A stretch of DNA of 7,111 nt from an uncultured Gammaproteobacteria bacterium (GCA_903866355.1 CAIPNE010000819.1:1-7111); one strand, 5' to 3'. Shown: positions 1-6,849, counted from the stretch's first letter. Numbers and translations: made by a program. Notes: generated by a model not told the origin, from the letters alone.

Positions 1-358
1 AAAAGAATTTGATGCCGTTGTCATCAAAAGGATTGTGCGAGGCACTGATAACAATCCCGGCTTGTGCGTGGAAAGTTCGGGTGAGGTAGGCGATGCCTGG
101 GGTTGGCATCGGGCCCAACAAAAGGATGTCGACGCCGGCCGCAGACAACCCAGCTTCGAGCGCACTCTCGAACATATACCCTGACACCCGGGTATCTTTG
201 CCAATGAGTACCTTGGGTTTGCCACGCGCGCCGCGGGCAAAAACACGGCCGGCGGCCCAGCCCAGTTTCATCACAAAGTCCGGTGTGATGGGCGCCACGC
301 CGACTCGGCCGCGCACCCCGTCGGTGCCGAAATATTTACGTTCGTTGGAATCAGCCAT
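1..358 (-). CDS. glmM: Phosphoglucosamine mutase, N-terminal part
   Basis: Partial gene: the first 119 codons from the ATG at 358, with the rest (the family is usually about 445 aa) beyond the left edge. GlmM interconverts glucosamine-6-phosphate and glucosamine-1-phosphate in the cytoplasm, the step before GlmU on the way to UDP-GlcNAc for peptidoglycan and LPS. The visible domain I begins with RKYFGTDGVRGRVG near residues 7-20, then GKDTRVSGYM (53-62), GPMPTPG (82-88) and the active-site loop GIVISASHNP (101-110). Ser107 is the residue expected to be phosphorylated in the active enzyme (E. coli Ser102). FDDNGIKFF runs to the edge. FGTDG near the start and the MPTPG and SASHNP forms favour GlmM over other phosphohexomutases. 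The start matches the family N-terminus, but a clear Shine-Dalgarno is lacking. It follows ftsH after 108 nt with no folP between; whether it has its own promoter cannot be told. Confidence 0.97.
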   Translation of the reverse strand, partial: MADSNERKYFGTDGVRGRVGVAPITPDFVMKLGWAAGRVFARGARGKPKVLIGKDTRVSGYMFESALEAGLSAAGVDILLLGPMPTPGIAYLTRTFHAQAGIVISASHNPFDDNGIKFF

Positions 359-369
359 CGTTGTCAGTC

Positions 370-392
370 TGCCATTAGCCGGCGGCTTGGCA
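370..392 (-). other. Bulged stem-loop next to the glmM start
   Basis: On the minus strand TGCC and GGCA enclose AGCC and GGCT around a GCC loop, with an asymmetric internal loop between the two 4-bp helices. It ends 11 nt before the glmM ATG, so it overlaps the region where a ribosome binding site would be expected. No Shine-Dalgarno sequence is evident there. The structure is modest and may be chance. Confidence 0.3.
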
Positions 393-418
393 GCCTCACA
401 CCGACAGGGTTACGAGGA

Positions 419-451
419 GCGAAGCGCGCGGGATTAGCCCGCGAACTTCGC
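419..451 (-). other. Strong stem-loop just after ftsH
   Basis: A 33-nt imperfect inverted repeat begins 15 nt after the ftsH stop. On the minus strand the outer arms are GCGAAG and CTTCGC, extended by a possible U-G wobble, then one U/C mismatch, then inner arms CGCGGG and CCCGCG around a CTAAT loop. That gives 13 pairs with one mismatch. No T-tract follows in either direction, so it does not meet the usual rule for an intrinsic terminator. Possible roles are 3' protection of ftsH mRNA, a processing site, partial termination, or a REP-like dispersed repeat. No second copy is seen in the window. Confidence 0.6.
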
Positions 452-466
452 ATTTGCGCGGGCGGT

Positions 467-2383
467 TTAGTGGGAACTGGCGGGGCCACCAATGGGCGTA
501 TCGATATCGGGGGTCTTGCCCTCATCCGCGGCGCCGATGGTGGTGGCACTACCCTCGTCGTCGTCCCAGTTCTTCGGCGCACGAGCCGCACGTCCATTCA
601 TGATGTCGTCGATTTGGTCACTATCGAGGGTTTCGTAGCGAATCAGCGCAGCGGCCATCAGGTGCAGCTTGCCCGAATTTTCTTCGAGAATTTGGCGGGC
701 CCGCGTGTAGTTACGGTCAACGATATAGCGAACTTCTTCGTCAATCACATGTGCTGTGCTATCGGACATCACTTTGTGTTGGGTCACGGAGTGGCCCAGA
801 AAAACTTCGCCTTCATCGTCGCTGTAAGTCATTGGCCCCAACCGCTCGGAGAGCCCCCAGCGGGTCACCATGTTGCGGGCAATTTCGGTCACACGTTCAA
901 TATCATTGGAGGCACCGGTCGTCACGGCGTCTTTACCAAACACGAGTTCCTCGGCGATACGGCCGCCGAAAAGCGTGGAAATTTGGCTTTCCAACCGTTC
1001 CTTGCTGTAGCTGAGCCGGTCTTCTTCCGGTAGGAACATCGTGACGCCCAAGGCCCGCCCACGCGGAATGATGGTCACTTTGTAAACCGGATCATGTGCC
1101 GGCACCAAGCGCCCCACGATGGCATGGCCCGCTTCGTGATAGGCGGTGAGCTTCTTTTCGTTTTCGCCCATCACCATAGAACGCCGTTCCGCGCCCATCA
1201 TGATTTTGTCTTTGGCTTTCTCAAACTCTTCCATGCTGACGTGGCGCTTGTTGTTTCGTGCGGCGAACAGTGCCGCTTCGTTCACCAAATTAGCCAAGTC
1301 TGCACCCGAAAATCCGGGTGTGCCGCGCGCGAGTAGCGCTGGCTTGACGTCGTCACTCAACGGCACTTTGCGCATGTGCACTTTCAAAATCTGCTCGCGC
1401 CCTCGCACGTCGGGTAACGGCACAACCACTTGCCGGTCAAAGCGACCCGGACGTAGCAGCGCCGGGTCGAGCACATCGGGTCTGTTAGTCGCGGCGATGA
1501 CGATGACGCCCTCGTTGCCTTCAAACCCATCCATTTCTACCAGCAACTGGTTGAGGGTTTGTTCACGTTCGTCGTGCCCGCCACCAAGTCCTGCACCACG
1601 GTGGCGTCCCACGGCATCAATTTCGTCGATGAAAATAATGCAAGGCGCGTGTTTTTTAGCTTGCTCGAACATGTCGCGCACTCGGGAGGCGCCAACACCG
1701 ACAAACATTTCGACGAAATCAGAACCGGAAATCGTGAAAAAAGGCACTTTGGCCTCCCCTGCGATGGCCTTAGCCAGCAAGGTTTTACCCGTGCCCGGGG
1801 AGCCAACCATCAAGACACCACGCGGTATCTTGCCGCCCAGTTTTTGAAATTTGCTGGGGTCGCGCAGGAAGTCGACTAATTCTTTGACTTCGTCTTTGGC
1901 TTCTTCTACGCCCGCCACGTCATTGAAAGTGGTGCGTACTTGGTCGTCGCCCAGCATGCGCGCGCGGCTCTTGCCGAAGGACATGGCACCCCGGCCACCG
2001 CCACCACCCTGCATTTGGCGCATGAGGTAGATCCACACCCCAATCAGCAGAACGAACGGGAACCAAGAGATGAAAATTTGCATGAGGATGCCCTGCCGGT
2101 CGGGCGGCTGGGCTTCGATGCGGACACGGTTTTCCAGCAGCATGCCGATGAGTGCGCTGTTGCTAGTTTCAGGGCTATAGGTGTAGAGCTTCGAGCCGTC
2201 CTGCATCTCGAATTCGATGGTGGGACCATCGAGCACGGTGCGTGCGACCTGACCACTTTTAACGGATCCAACGAAGTCAGAGTAGCTGACCGCGCGGGAC
2301 ACGCCGCGCCGCGGGGTGAAGTTCTGGAAAACCAGCATCAGCACCAGTGCGATAACGCCCCACAGAGCGAGGTTTCTAGCCAT
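467..2383 (-). CDS. ftsH: ATP-dependent zinc metalloprotease FtsH
   Basis: Complete, 638 aa (E. coli FtsH 644 aa). This essential inner-membrane hexameric AAA+ protease degrades misfolded membrane proteins and, in E. coli, regulators such as sigma-32 and LpxC. Transmembrane segment 1 is about residues 5-22, followed by a periplasmic domain of about 80 residues and transmembrane segment 2 at about 103-121. A glycine-rich linker then leads to the cytosolic AAA+ module. That module has Walker A GSPGTGKT at 194-201 (Lys200), pore motif MFVGVG at 226-231, Walker B IIFIDEID at 249-256, and second region of homology near 297-317 with arginine fingers Arg314 and Arg317. The protease domain has HEAGH at 416-420 (zinc ligands His416 and His420, catalytic Glu417) and Asp494 in GASND as the expected third zinc ligand. 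The tail after about 600 is acidic, Gly/Asp-rich and probably disordered. The Walker A has Ser where E. coli has Pro, a variant I recall from other bacterial FtsH. Only a weak GGAT-type ribosome site precedes the ATG. folP does not follow. Confidence 0.99.
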   Translation of the reverse strand: MARNLALWGVIALVLMLVFQNFTPRRGVSRAVSYSDFVGSVKSGQVARTVLDGPTIEFEMQDGSKLYTYSPETSNSALIGMLLENRVRIEAQPPDRQGILMQIFISWFPFVLLIGVWIYLMRQMQGGGGGRGAMSFGKSRARMLGDDQVRTTFNDVAGVEEAKDEVKELVDFLRDPSKFQKLGGKIPRGVLMVGSPGTGKTLLAKAIAGEAKVPFFTISGSDFVEMFVGVGASRVRDMFEQAKKHAPCIIFIDEIDAVGRHRGAGLGGGHDEREQTLNQLLVEMDGFEGNEGVIVIAATNRPDVLDPALLRPGRFDRQVVVPLPDVRGREQILKVHMRKVPLSDDVKPALLARGTPGFSGADLANLVNEAALFAARNNKRHVSMEEFEKAKDKIMMGAERRSMVMGENEKKLTAYHEAGHAIVGRLVPAHDPVYKVTIIPRGRALGVTMFLPEEDRLSYSKERLESQISTLFGGRIAEELVFGKDAVTTGASNDIERVTEIARNMVTRWGLSERLGPMTYSDDEGEVFLGHSVTQHKVMSDSTAHVIDEEVRYIVDRNYTRARQILEENSGKLHLMAAALIRYETLDSDQIDDIMNGRAARAPKNWDDDEGSATTIGAADEGKTPDIDTPIGGPASSH

Positions 2384-2404
2384 CTTGTTCTATCCGTCCA
2401 TTGT

Positions 2405-2421
2405 TGAGGCATGCCGCCTCA
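2405..2421 (-). other. Short stem-loop in the ftsH leader
   Basis: TGAGGC and GCCTCA form a perfect 6-bp inverted repeat around a 5-nt loop (GGCAT on the minus strand). It lies in the 85-nt rlmE-ftsH spacer and ends 21 nt before the ftsH ATG. No T-tract follows, so terminator activity is unlikely. A role in ftsH translation or in mRNA processing is possible but unsupported beyond position. A repeat this short can also occur by chance. Confidence 0.4.
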
Positions 2422-2468
2422 CGGCCTGCCGAGCGAGTGCCTGTTCCACGCCTAATTGTCGATCTAGT

Positions 2469-3089
2469 CTAGCCCTTGAGCCCGCCTGCCACCACATAGA
2501 ATTCTCGTGAACCGCTGCGTGATGCCGCCGGTTTGCGGCGGTTTATGCGGATAAAGTACTTACGTATCTCCAGCAAAAACCGCTCACTGTCCTGATGTTG
2601 GAACATTTTCAGTACCAACGACCCGCCGACCTTCAGAAACATTTGCGCGGTTTCCCACGCCGTTTCCGCTAGTTCCACGGATCGTGCCTCGTCCACATCC
2701 CTGATACCCGATAGATTGGGGGCCATATCAGATAAAACAAGATCAGCCTGCCGACTTTTAAGCGCGACACCGATGCTCGCGAGCGTTGCGGGTTCCCGGC
2801 AGTCACCTAAAATAAAGTGAACACCTGCTAAAGCAGTCATCGGCAGGATATCGACAGCAATGACCAAACCCCTAGCCCCCACGAGGGGCCCAACGATTTG
2901 TGACCACCCGCCGGGCGTAGCGCCGAGGTCTAACACCACGCCACCGGGCCGCAGCAGACGATCGCGCTCAAGGAGCTCGGTGAGTTTGAACGCCGAGCGC
3001 GAGCGCAGGCCCTGGCGCTCGCGTTCTTTGACGAAAGGATCGCTGATTTGAGTCTGGTACCAGCGGCTGGACGAGCCTCGTTTAGACAT
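2469..3089 (-). CDS. rlmE: 23S rRNA (uridine2552-2'-O)-methyltransferase RlmE (FtsJ/RrmJ)
   Basis: Complete, 206 aa (E. coli RlmE 209 aa), ending in TAG with a second in-frame stop two codons later. The family methylates the 2'-O of U2552 in the A loop of 23S rRNA with S-adenosylmethionine, a late step of 50S assembly. The SAM-binding motif DLGATPGGWSQ is at 54-64. All four catalytic residues of the K-D-D-K tetrad are present: Lys35 in RSAFKL, Asp80 in VDILPM, Asp121 in SDMAPN and Lys161 in LVLKMF, matching E. coli Lys38, Asp83, Asp124 and Lys164. The N-terminal SSSRW and GLRSRSAFKL segments and the C-terminal SREFYVVA are also typical. The ATG is chosen because it gives the conserved N-terminus, although no convincing Shine-Dalgarno precedes it. 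The rlmE-ftsH pairing is the classic gammaproteobacterial one, heat-inducible in E. coli. I saw no clear sigma-32 promoter here. Confidence 0.98.
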   Translation of the reverse strand: MSKRGSSSRWYQTQISDPFVKERERQGLRSRSAFKLTELLERDRLLRPGGVVLDLGATPGGWSQIVGPLVGARGLVIAVDILPMTALAGVHFILGDCREPATLASIGVALKSRQADLVLSDMAPNLSGIRDVDEARSVELAETAWETAQMFLKVGGSLVLKMFQHQDSERFLLEIRKYFIRINRRKPAASRSGSREFYVVAGGLKG

Positions 3090-3104
3090 AGTGGCTTAGT
3101 CTGC

Positions 3105-3128
3105 GTTGGCGAACCTAAGTTCCCCAAC
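3105..3128 (-). other. Stem-loop in the greA-rlmE spacer
   Basis: The minus strand has arms GTTGG and CCAAC enclosing a G/G mismatch, then GAAC and GTTC around a TTAG tetraloop: 9 base pairs with one mismatch in 24 nt. It fills most of the 45-nt spacer, starts 6 nt after the greA stop and ends 15 nt before the rlmE start. No run of T follows it on the minus strand, so it does not look like a standard intrinsic terminator. It could be an RNA processing or stability element, or chance; the function is unknown. Confidence 0.5.
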
Positions 3129-3134
3129 AATCCA

Positions 3135-3611
3135 TCAGATGTAGAGCACGATCAGTATTTCGTACTCTACCGTACCGCTTGGCACTTGCACGCGTACTGC
3201 ATCGCCCTCGGATTTGCCGATAAGGCCACGCGCCACCGGGGAATTGATCGACACCAAACCCGCTTTGATGTCGGCCTCGTCTTCGCCAACGATGCGATAA
3301 GTCACTTCGGCGTCGTTGTTCACGTTCAGCAATTTTATGGTCGCCCCAAAAACCACACGCCCGTAGGCGTTCACTTTGGTGACGTCGATGATTTCCGCGT
3401 TACCAAGCTTGCCTTCGATGTCGGCAACCCGGCCTTCGGCGAAGCTCTGCTGCTCACGCGCGGCGTGGTATTCAGCGTTTTCCTTCAAATCGCCCAGCGC
3501 TCGCGCTTCGGCGATGGCGTTGGTAATACGCGGACGATCGACTGTTTTCAGGCGGTGCAATTCTTCTCGCAGACGTTGCGCGCCGGCGGCCGTCATCGGG
3601 GATTTGCTCAT
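3135..3611 (-). CDS. greA: Transcription elongation factor GreA
   Basis: Complete, 158 aa, the usual GreA length. GreA enters the RNA polymerase secondary channel and stimulates cleavage of the 3' RNA end in backtracked complexes, rescuing stalled or arrested transcription. The N-terminal antiparallel coiled coil spans about residues 1-75 and carries the signature LGDLKENAEYHAAREQQ. The acidic tip residues Asp41 and Glu44, which coordinate the catalytic Mg2+ in the polymerase active site, are at the same numbers as in E. coli. The FKBP-like C-terminal domain (about 80-158) follows, with the family's SPVARGLIGKSEGD segment and a hydrophobic end. The GreA tip motif argues against GreB or the Gfh/Rnk relatives. 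The start is set by the GAGGAA sequence and the overlap with the carB stop. rlmE follows after 45 nt with no yhbY between, unlike many gammaproteobacteria. Confidence 0.98.
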   Translation of the reverse strand: MSKSPMTAAGAQRLREELHRLKTVDRPRITNAIAEARALGDLKENAEYHAAREQQSFAEGRVADIEGKLGNAEIIDVTKVNAYGRVVFGATIKLLNVNNDAEVTYRIVGEDEADIKAGLVSINSPVARGLIGKSEGDAVRVQVPSGTVEYEILIVLYI

Positions 3612-3625
3612 CAGATCATTTCCTC
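3609..3625 (-). promoter_or_regulatory. greA ribosome binding site and carB/greA TGATG overlap
   Basis: On the minus strand GAGGAA (3625-3620) lies 8 nt before the greA ATG (3611-3609) and sits inside the last codons of carB. The carB stop TGA (3613-3611) shares its A with the greA ATG, giving TGATG. This is the only strong Shine-Dalgarno-like sequence upstream of a start in the window. The arrangement supports both this greA start and translational coupling or re-initiation after CarB. Coupling itself is inferred, not shown. Confidence 0.85.
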
Positions 3626-6600
3626 ATGAAGAATCTGTAAACATCGCACTTGCTCTTCGCCAGTTTCGGCCAGCGCCATCACCGCGGCGGTCGCGCCGGC
3701 CATGGTCGTCGTGTAGGCAATCTTGTGCTGCAGAGCGCTGCGGCGAATGGCAAAAGAATCGGCAATCGCCTGTTCGCCTTCCGTGGTGTTGATAATAAAG
3801 TCGATCGCGCCATTTTTGATCATATCAACGATGTGCGGCTGACCTTCCAGCACCTTATTGACCGGCTGACAAACCACCCCCGCCGCCGTCAGAACCCTGG
3901 CGGTGCCGCGCGTGGCAACAATTTTAAAGCCCGCCGCCGCCAACCGATGGGCCAGACCCAACGCCGCGGGTTTATCAGATTCCCGCACGCTAACAAAAGC
4001 CGTGCCGCCGCTGGGCAAACTCATACCGGCGGCTTGCTGGGATTTTGCAAAGGCTTCGCCGAAGGTGATGCCAATGCCCATCACCTCCCCGGTGGACTTC
4101 ATTTCTGGCCCCAAGAGAGGGTCGACCCCCTGAAACTTCACGAAAGGAAACACCGCTTCCTTGACCGAATAGTAGGTCGGTTGCCGAATGCCAGTGGGCA
4201 CCAAATCTTGCAGACGTTGGCCAACCATGCACAAGGCCGCCAGTTTAGCCAAAGGCGCACCCGTGGCCTTGGACACAAACGGCACCGTGCGCGACGCACG
4301 TGGATTGACCTCAAGAACAAAAATCTGGCCGTCCTGAATGGCAAACTGCGTGTTCATCAGGCCGATTACGCCCAGACCACGCGCCATAATCACCACCTGC
4401 CGGCGAATTTCCGCCTGCAGCTCTAAGGTCAGGGTGTGCGGCGGCAGCGCGCAGGCGGAATCGCCAGAATGAATCCCAGCCTGCTCGATGTGCTCCATGA
4501 TGCCGCCTACGACCACGGTCTCACCGTCACTCAGCGCATCGACATCGACTTCGATGGCGTGGTCGAGAAACCGATCAAGCAGCACTGGAGAGTCGTTGGA
4601 GACCGCCACCGCGCGGCGCATGTAAATGGACAGCGCGTCGACGTTGTAAACAATTTCCATCGCCCGTCCGCCCAACACGTAGGACGGTCTGACCACCAGC
4701 GGGAAACCAATTTCAGCGGCCGCGAGCAGCGCCGCCTCTGGCGACCGCGCCGTTCGATTGGCCGGTTGCAACAATCCCACCTGTGACAGAAAATCCTGAA
4801 AACGCTCGCGATCCTCAGCCAAATCGATGGAATCTGGGCTGGTGCCGATGATGGGCACCCCGGCGGCAGCTAGCGCTGCGGCCAGTTTTAACGGGGTCTG
4901 CCCACCAAATTGCACAATCACCCCGTAGGGTTTTTCTAACGCCACGATTTCTAGCACGTCTTCTAACGTCAGCGGTTCGAAGTAGAGGCGATCGGAGGTG
5001 TCGTAATCCGTGGACACTGTTTCGGGGTTGCAGTTCACCATGATGGTTTCGTAGCCCGCCTCGCGCAGGGCATAGGCGGCTTGTACACAGCAGTAATCGA
5101 ATTCGATGCCTTGCCCAATACGGTTCGGGCCGCCACCCAAAATCATGATTTTCTGGCGGTTGCTCGGCAGCGCTTCACATTCTTCTTCATACGTGGAGTA
5201 CAGATAAGCGGTGGTGGCGCCGAATTCTGCGGCACACGAATCCACCCGCTTATAGACGGGTCGAAGCCCCAGCGACTGGCGATGGTGCCGCATCGCGGTC
5301 TCCGTGCAGTCACTCAGGAACGCGAGTCGCGCGTCGGCAAAACCCTTGCGTTTGAGGCGGCGCAGCGTTGCCTGATTAAGGGCGGCAAGCCCACCGGCCC
5401 GCACCAAGGATTCTTCTTGCAGAAGGTCTTCGATTTGCGCCAAAAACCAGCGATCAATTTTAGTGAGAGCGTGGATTTCCTCGAGGCTCATGCCGTGGCG
5501 GAAGGCATCTCCCACGAACCAAATGCGCTCCGAACCCGCCACCGTTAATTCGCGCACCAGTTTGGCGTGGTCTACTTTTTCACCCACCCGAAACCGCTCA
5601 TCAAGACCCATGGCACCGGTTTCTAGCGAACGTAGCGCTTTCTGAAAAGACTCTTGGAAGGTTCGACCGAAAGCCATCACCTCGCCCACTGATTTCATTT
5701 GGGTCGTGAGGCGGTCGTGCGCTTGCGGGAATTTCTCGAAGGTGAAGCGCGGAATTTTGATCACGACATAGTCGATGGTGGGTTCGAACGACGCCGGGGT
5801 CGCGCCACCAGTGATTTCGTTTGCGAGCTCGTCCAACGTGTAACCGACCGCCAAGCGGGCCGCCACTTTGGCGATGGGGAAACCGGTGGCTTTGGAGGCC
5901 AGCGCGGAAGAGCGCGAAACCCGCGGATTCATTTCGATGACCAGCATCTTGCCGTTGTCGGGGTTGATGGCGAACTGCACATTAGAGCCGCCGGTTTCAA
6001 CGCCGATTTCGCGCAACACCGCGATCGAGGCGTTGCGCAGCAGTTGGTATTCTTTGTCGGTCAGGGTTTGCGCCGGCGCCACCGTGATGGAATCACCGGT
6101 GTGGATGCCCATGGGATCCAAGTTTTCGATCGCACAAATGATGATGCAGTTGTCGTTGCGATCGCGCACGACCTCCATTTCATATTCTTTCCAGCCCAGC
6201 ACGGATTCTTCAATTAGCACTTCGTGGGTGGGTGAAGCATCTAGACCGCGGGTAACGATTTCGGCAAATTCTTCGCGATTAAAGGCAATGCCGCCGCCCG
6301 TGCCGCCCAGCGTAAAAGAGGGCCGAATGACCGTCGGGAAGCCCAGCACCACTTGATGGCGCTCCGCTTCTTCTAGGGTGTGCGCAACCAGTGATTTGGG
6401 TGAATCCAAACCAATGCGGGTCATGGCCTGACGAAATTTTTCGCGGTCTTCGGCCATCTCAATCGCCTGCACTGAGGCACCGATGAGCTGCACGCCAAAT
6501 TTTTCCAGCACTCCCTCACGGGCTAAATCGAGCGCACAGTTGAGCGCGGTTTGGCCACCCATCGTCGGCAACAGAGCGTCTGGGCGCTCTTGCTCAATGA

Positions 6601-6829
6601 TTTTGGCCACCGTTTGCCAGCGTATCGGTTCGATATAAGTGGCGTCAGCGGTATCCGGGTCCGTCATGATGGTGGCCGGATTGGAGTTGACCAGAACGAT
6701 ACGATAACCGTCCTTGCGCAAGGCTTTACAAGCCTGCGTACCGGAGTAGTCGAACTCGCAGGCTTGGCCGATGATAATCGGGCCCGCGCCGATGACGAGG
6801 ATGGATTTGATGTCGGTACGTTTTGGCAT
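3611..6829 (-). CDS. carB: Carbamoyl-phosphate synthase large subunit
   Basis: Complete, 1072 aa (E. coli CarB is 1073 aa). It makes carbamoyl phosphate from bicarbonate, CarA-derived ammonia and two ATP. The layout is canonical. The carboxyphosphate ATP-grasp half is about residues 1-400, with GAGPIIIGQACEFDYSG near 14-30, His243 in GIHTGDSITV, and metal ligands Glu299 and Asn301 in IEMNPR. The oligomerisation region is about 401-555. The carbamoyl-phosphate ATP-grasp half is about 556-935, with GGGPNRIGQGIEFDYCC at 565-581 and Glu840 and Asn842 in LEVNPR. The C-terminal MGS-like allosteric domain is about 936-1072. The two halves show the family's ancient internal duplication. Residues matching E. 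coli allosteric positions are present: Ser947, Lys953, Thr973 and Lys992 for IMP/UMP, and Glu782, Asp790, Glu891 and Thr1041 for ornithine. I infer the usual UMP inhibition and ornithine/IMP activation. The MPKRTDIKSI start matches the family, but no clear Shine-Dalgarno precedes it. The stop overlaps the greA start. Confidence 0.99.
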   Translation of the reverse strand: MPKRTDIKSILVIGAGPIIIGQACEFDYSGTQACKALRKDGYRIVLVNSNPATIMTDPDTADATYIEPIRWQTVAKIIEQERPDALLPTMGGQTALNCALDLAREGVLEKFGVQLIGASVQAIEMAEDREKFRQAMTRIGLDSPKSLVAHTLEEAERHQVVLGFPTVIRPSFTLGGTGGGIAFNREEFAEIVTRGLDASPTHEVLIEESVLGWKEYEMEVVRDRNDNCIIICAIENLDPMGIHTGDSITVAPAQTLTDKEYQLLRNASIAVLREIGVETGGSNVQFAINPDNGKMLVIEMNPRVSRSSALASKATGFPIAKVAARLAVGYTLDELANEITGGATPASFEPTIDYVVIKIPRFTFEKFPQAHDRLTTQMKSVGEVMAFGRTFQESFQKALRSLETGAMGLDERFRVGEKVDHAKLVRELTVAGSERIWFVGDAFRHGMSLEEIHALTKIDRWFLAQIEDLLQEESLVRAGGLAALNQATLRRLKRKGFADARLAFLSDCTETAMRHHRQSLGLRPVYKRVDSCAAEFGATTAYLYSTYEEECEALPSNRQKIMILGGGPNRIGQGIEFDYCCVQAAYALREAGYETIMVNCNPETVSTDYDTSDRLYFEPLTLEDVLEIVALEKPYGVIVQFGGQTPLKLAAALAAAGVPIIGTSPDSIDLAEDRERFQDFLSQVGLLQPANRTARSPEAALLAAAEIGFPLVVRPSYVLGGRAMEIVYNVDALSIYMRRAVAVSNDSPVLLDRFLDHAIEVDVDALSDGETVVVGGIMEHIEQAGIHSGDSACALPPHTLTLELQAEIRRQVVIMARGLGVIGLMNTQFAIQDGQIFVLEVNPRASRTVPFVSKATGAPLAKLAALCMVGQRLQDLVPTGIRQPTYYSVKEAVFPFVKFQGVDPLLGPEMKSTGEVMGIGITFGEAFAKSQQAAGMSLPSGGTAFVSVRESDKPAALGLAHRLAAAGFKIVATRGTARVLTAAGVVCQPVNKVLEGQPHIVDMIKNGAIDFIINTTEGEQAIADSFAIRRSALQHKIAYTTTMAGATAAVMALAETGEEQVRCLQILHEEMI

Positions 6830-6849
6830 GCTGAAGTAAGGCCGCTGGT

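Noticed and set aside
419..451. Intrinsic terminator after ftsH
   Set aside because: The stem is strong, but no T-tract follows on the minus strand (next bases TCCTCG) or on the plus strand. Kept as a stem-loop of unknown role.
470..1033. 187-aa open frame on the plus strand opposite the 3' end of ftsH
   Set aside because: Fully overlaps intact ftsH coding sequence and has no recognisable motif. Other antisense frames at 1940-2407, 5081-5548, 5699-6217 and 5868-6356 are rejected for the same reason.
1146..1847. 233-aa open frame on the plus strand
   Set aside because: Antisense to the AAA+ and protease coding part of ftsH, Ser/Pro/Arg-rich with low complexity and no family motif; a shadow of ftsH codon use.
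2384..2500. Sigma-70 or heat-shock (sigma-32) promoter for ftsH
   Set aside because: A TCGACA resembling a -35 box has no fitting -10 box at 16-18 nt, and no CTTGAA/CCCCAT-like pair was found. Not supportable by eye.
3048..3629. 193-aa open frame on the plus strand covering greA, considered as a displaced yhbY because yhbY is divergent in E. coli
   Set aside because: The translation has none of the YhbY/CRS1 features (length about 97 aa, GxxG-type motif) and is antisense to all of greA.
3650..4426. 258-aa open frame on the plus strand
   Set aside because: It lies wholly antisense to the conserved 3' part of carB. Its Arg/His/Gly-rich composition is typical of a shadow frame, and it shows no recognisable domain.
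4025..6829. Possible recent tandem repeat because the two halves of CarB resemble each other
   Set aside because: The similarity is the ancient ATP-grasp duplication shared by all CarB proteins. It is at the protein level only and is not a DNA repeat.
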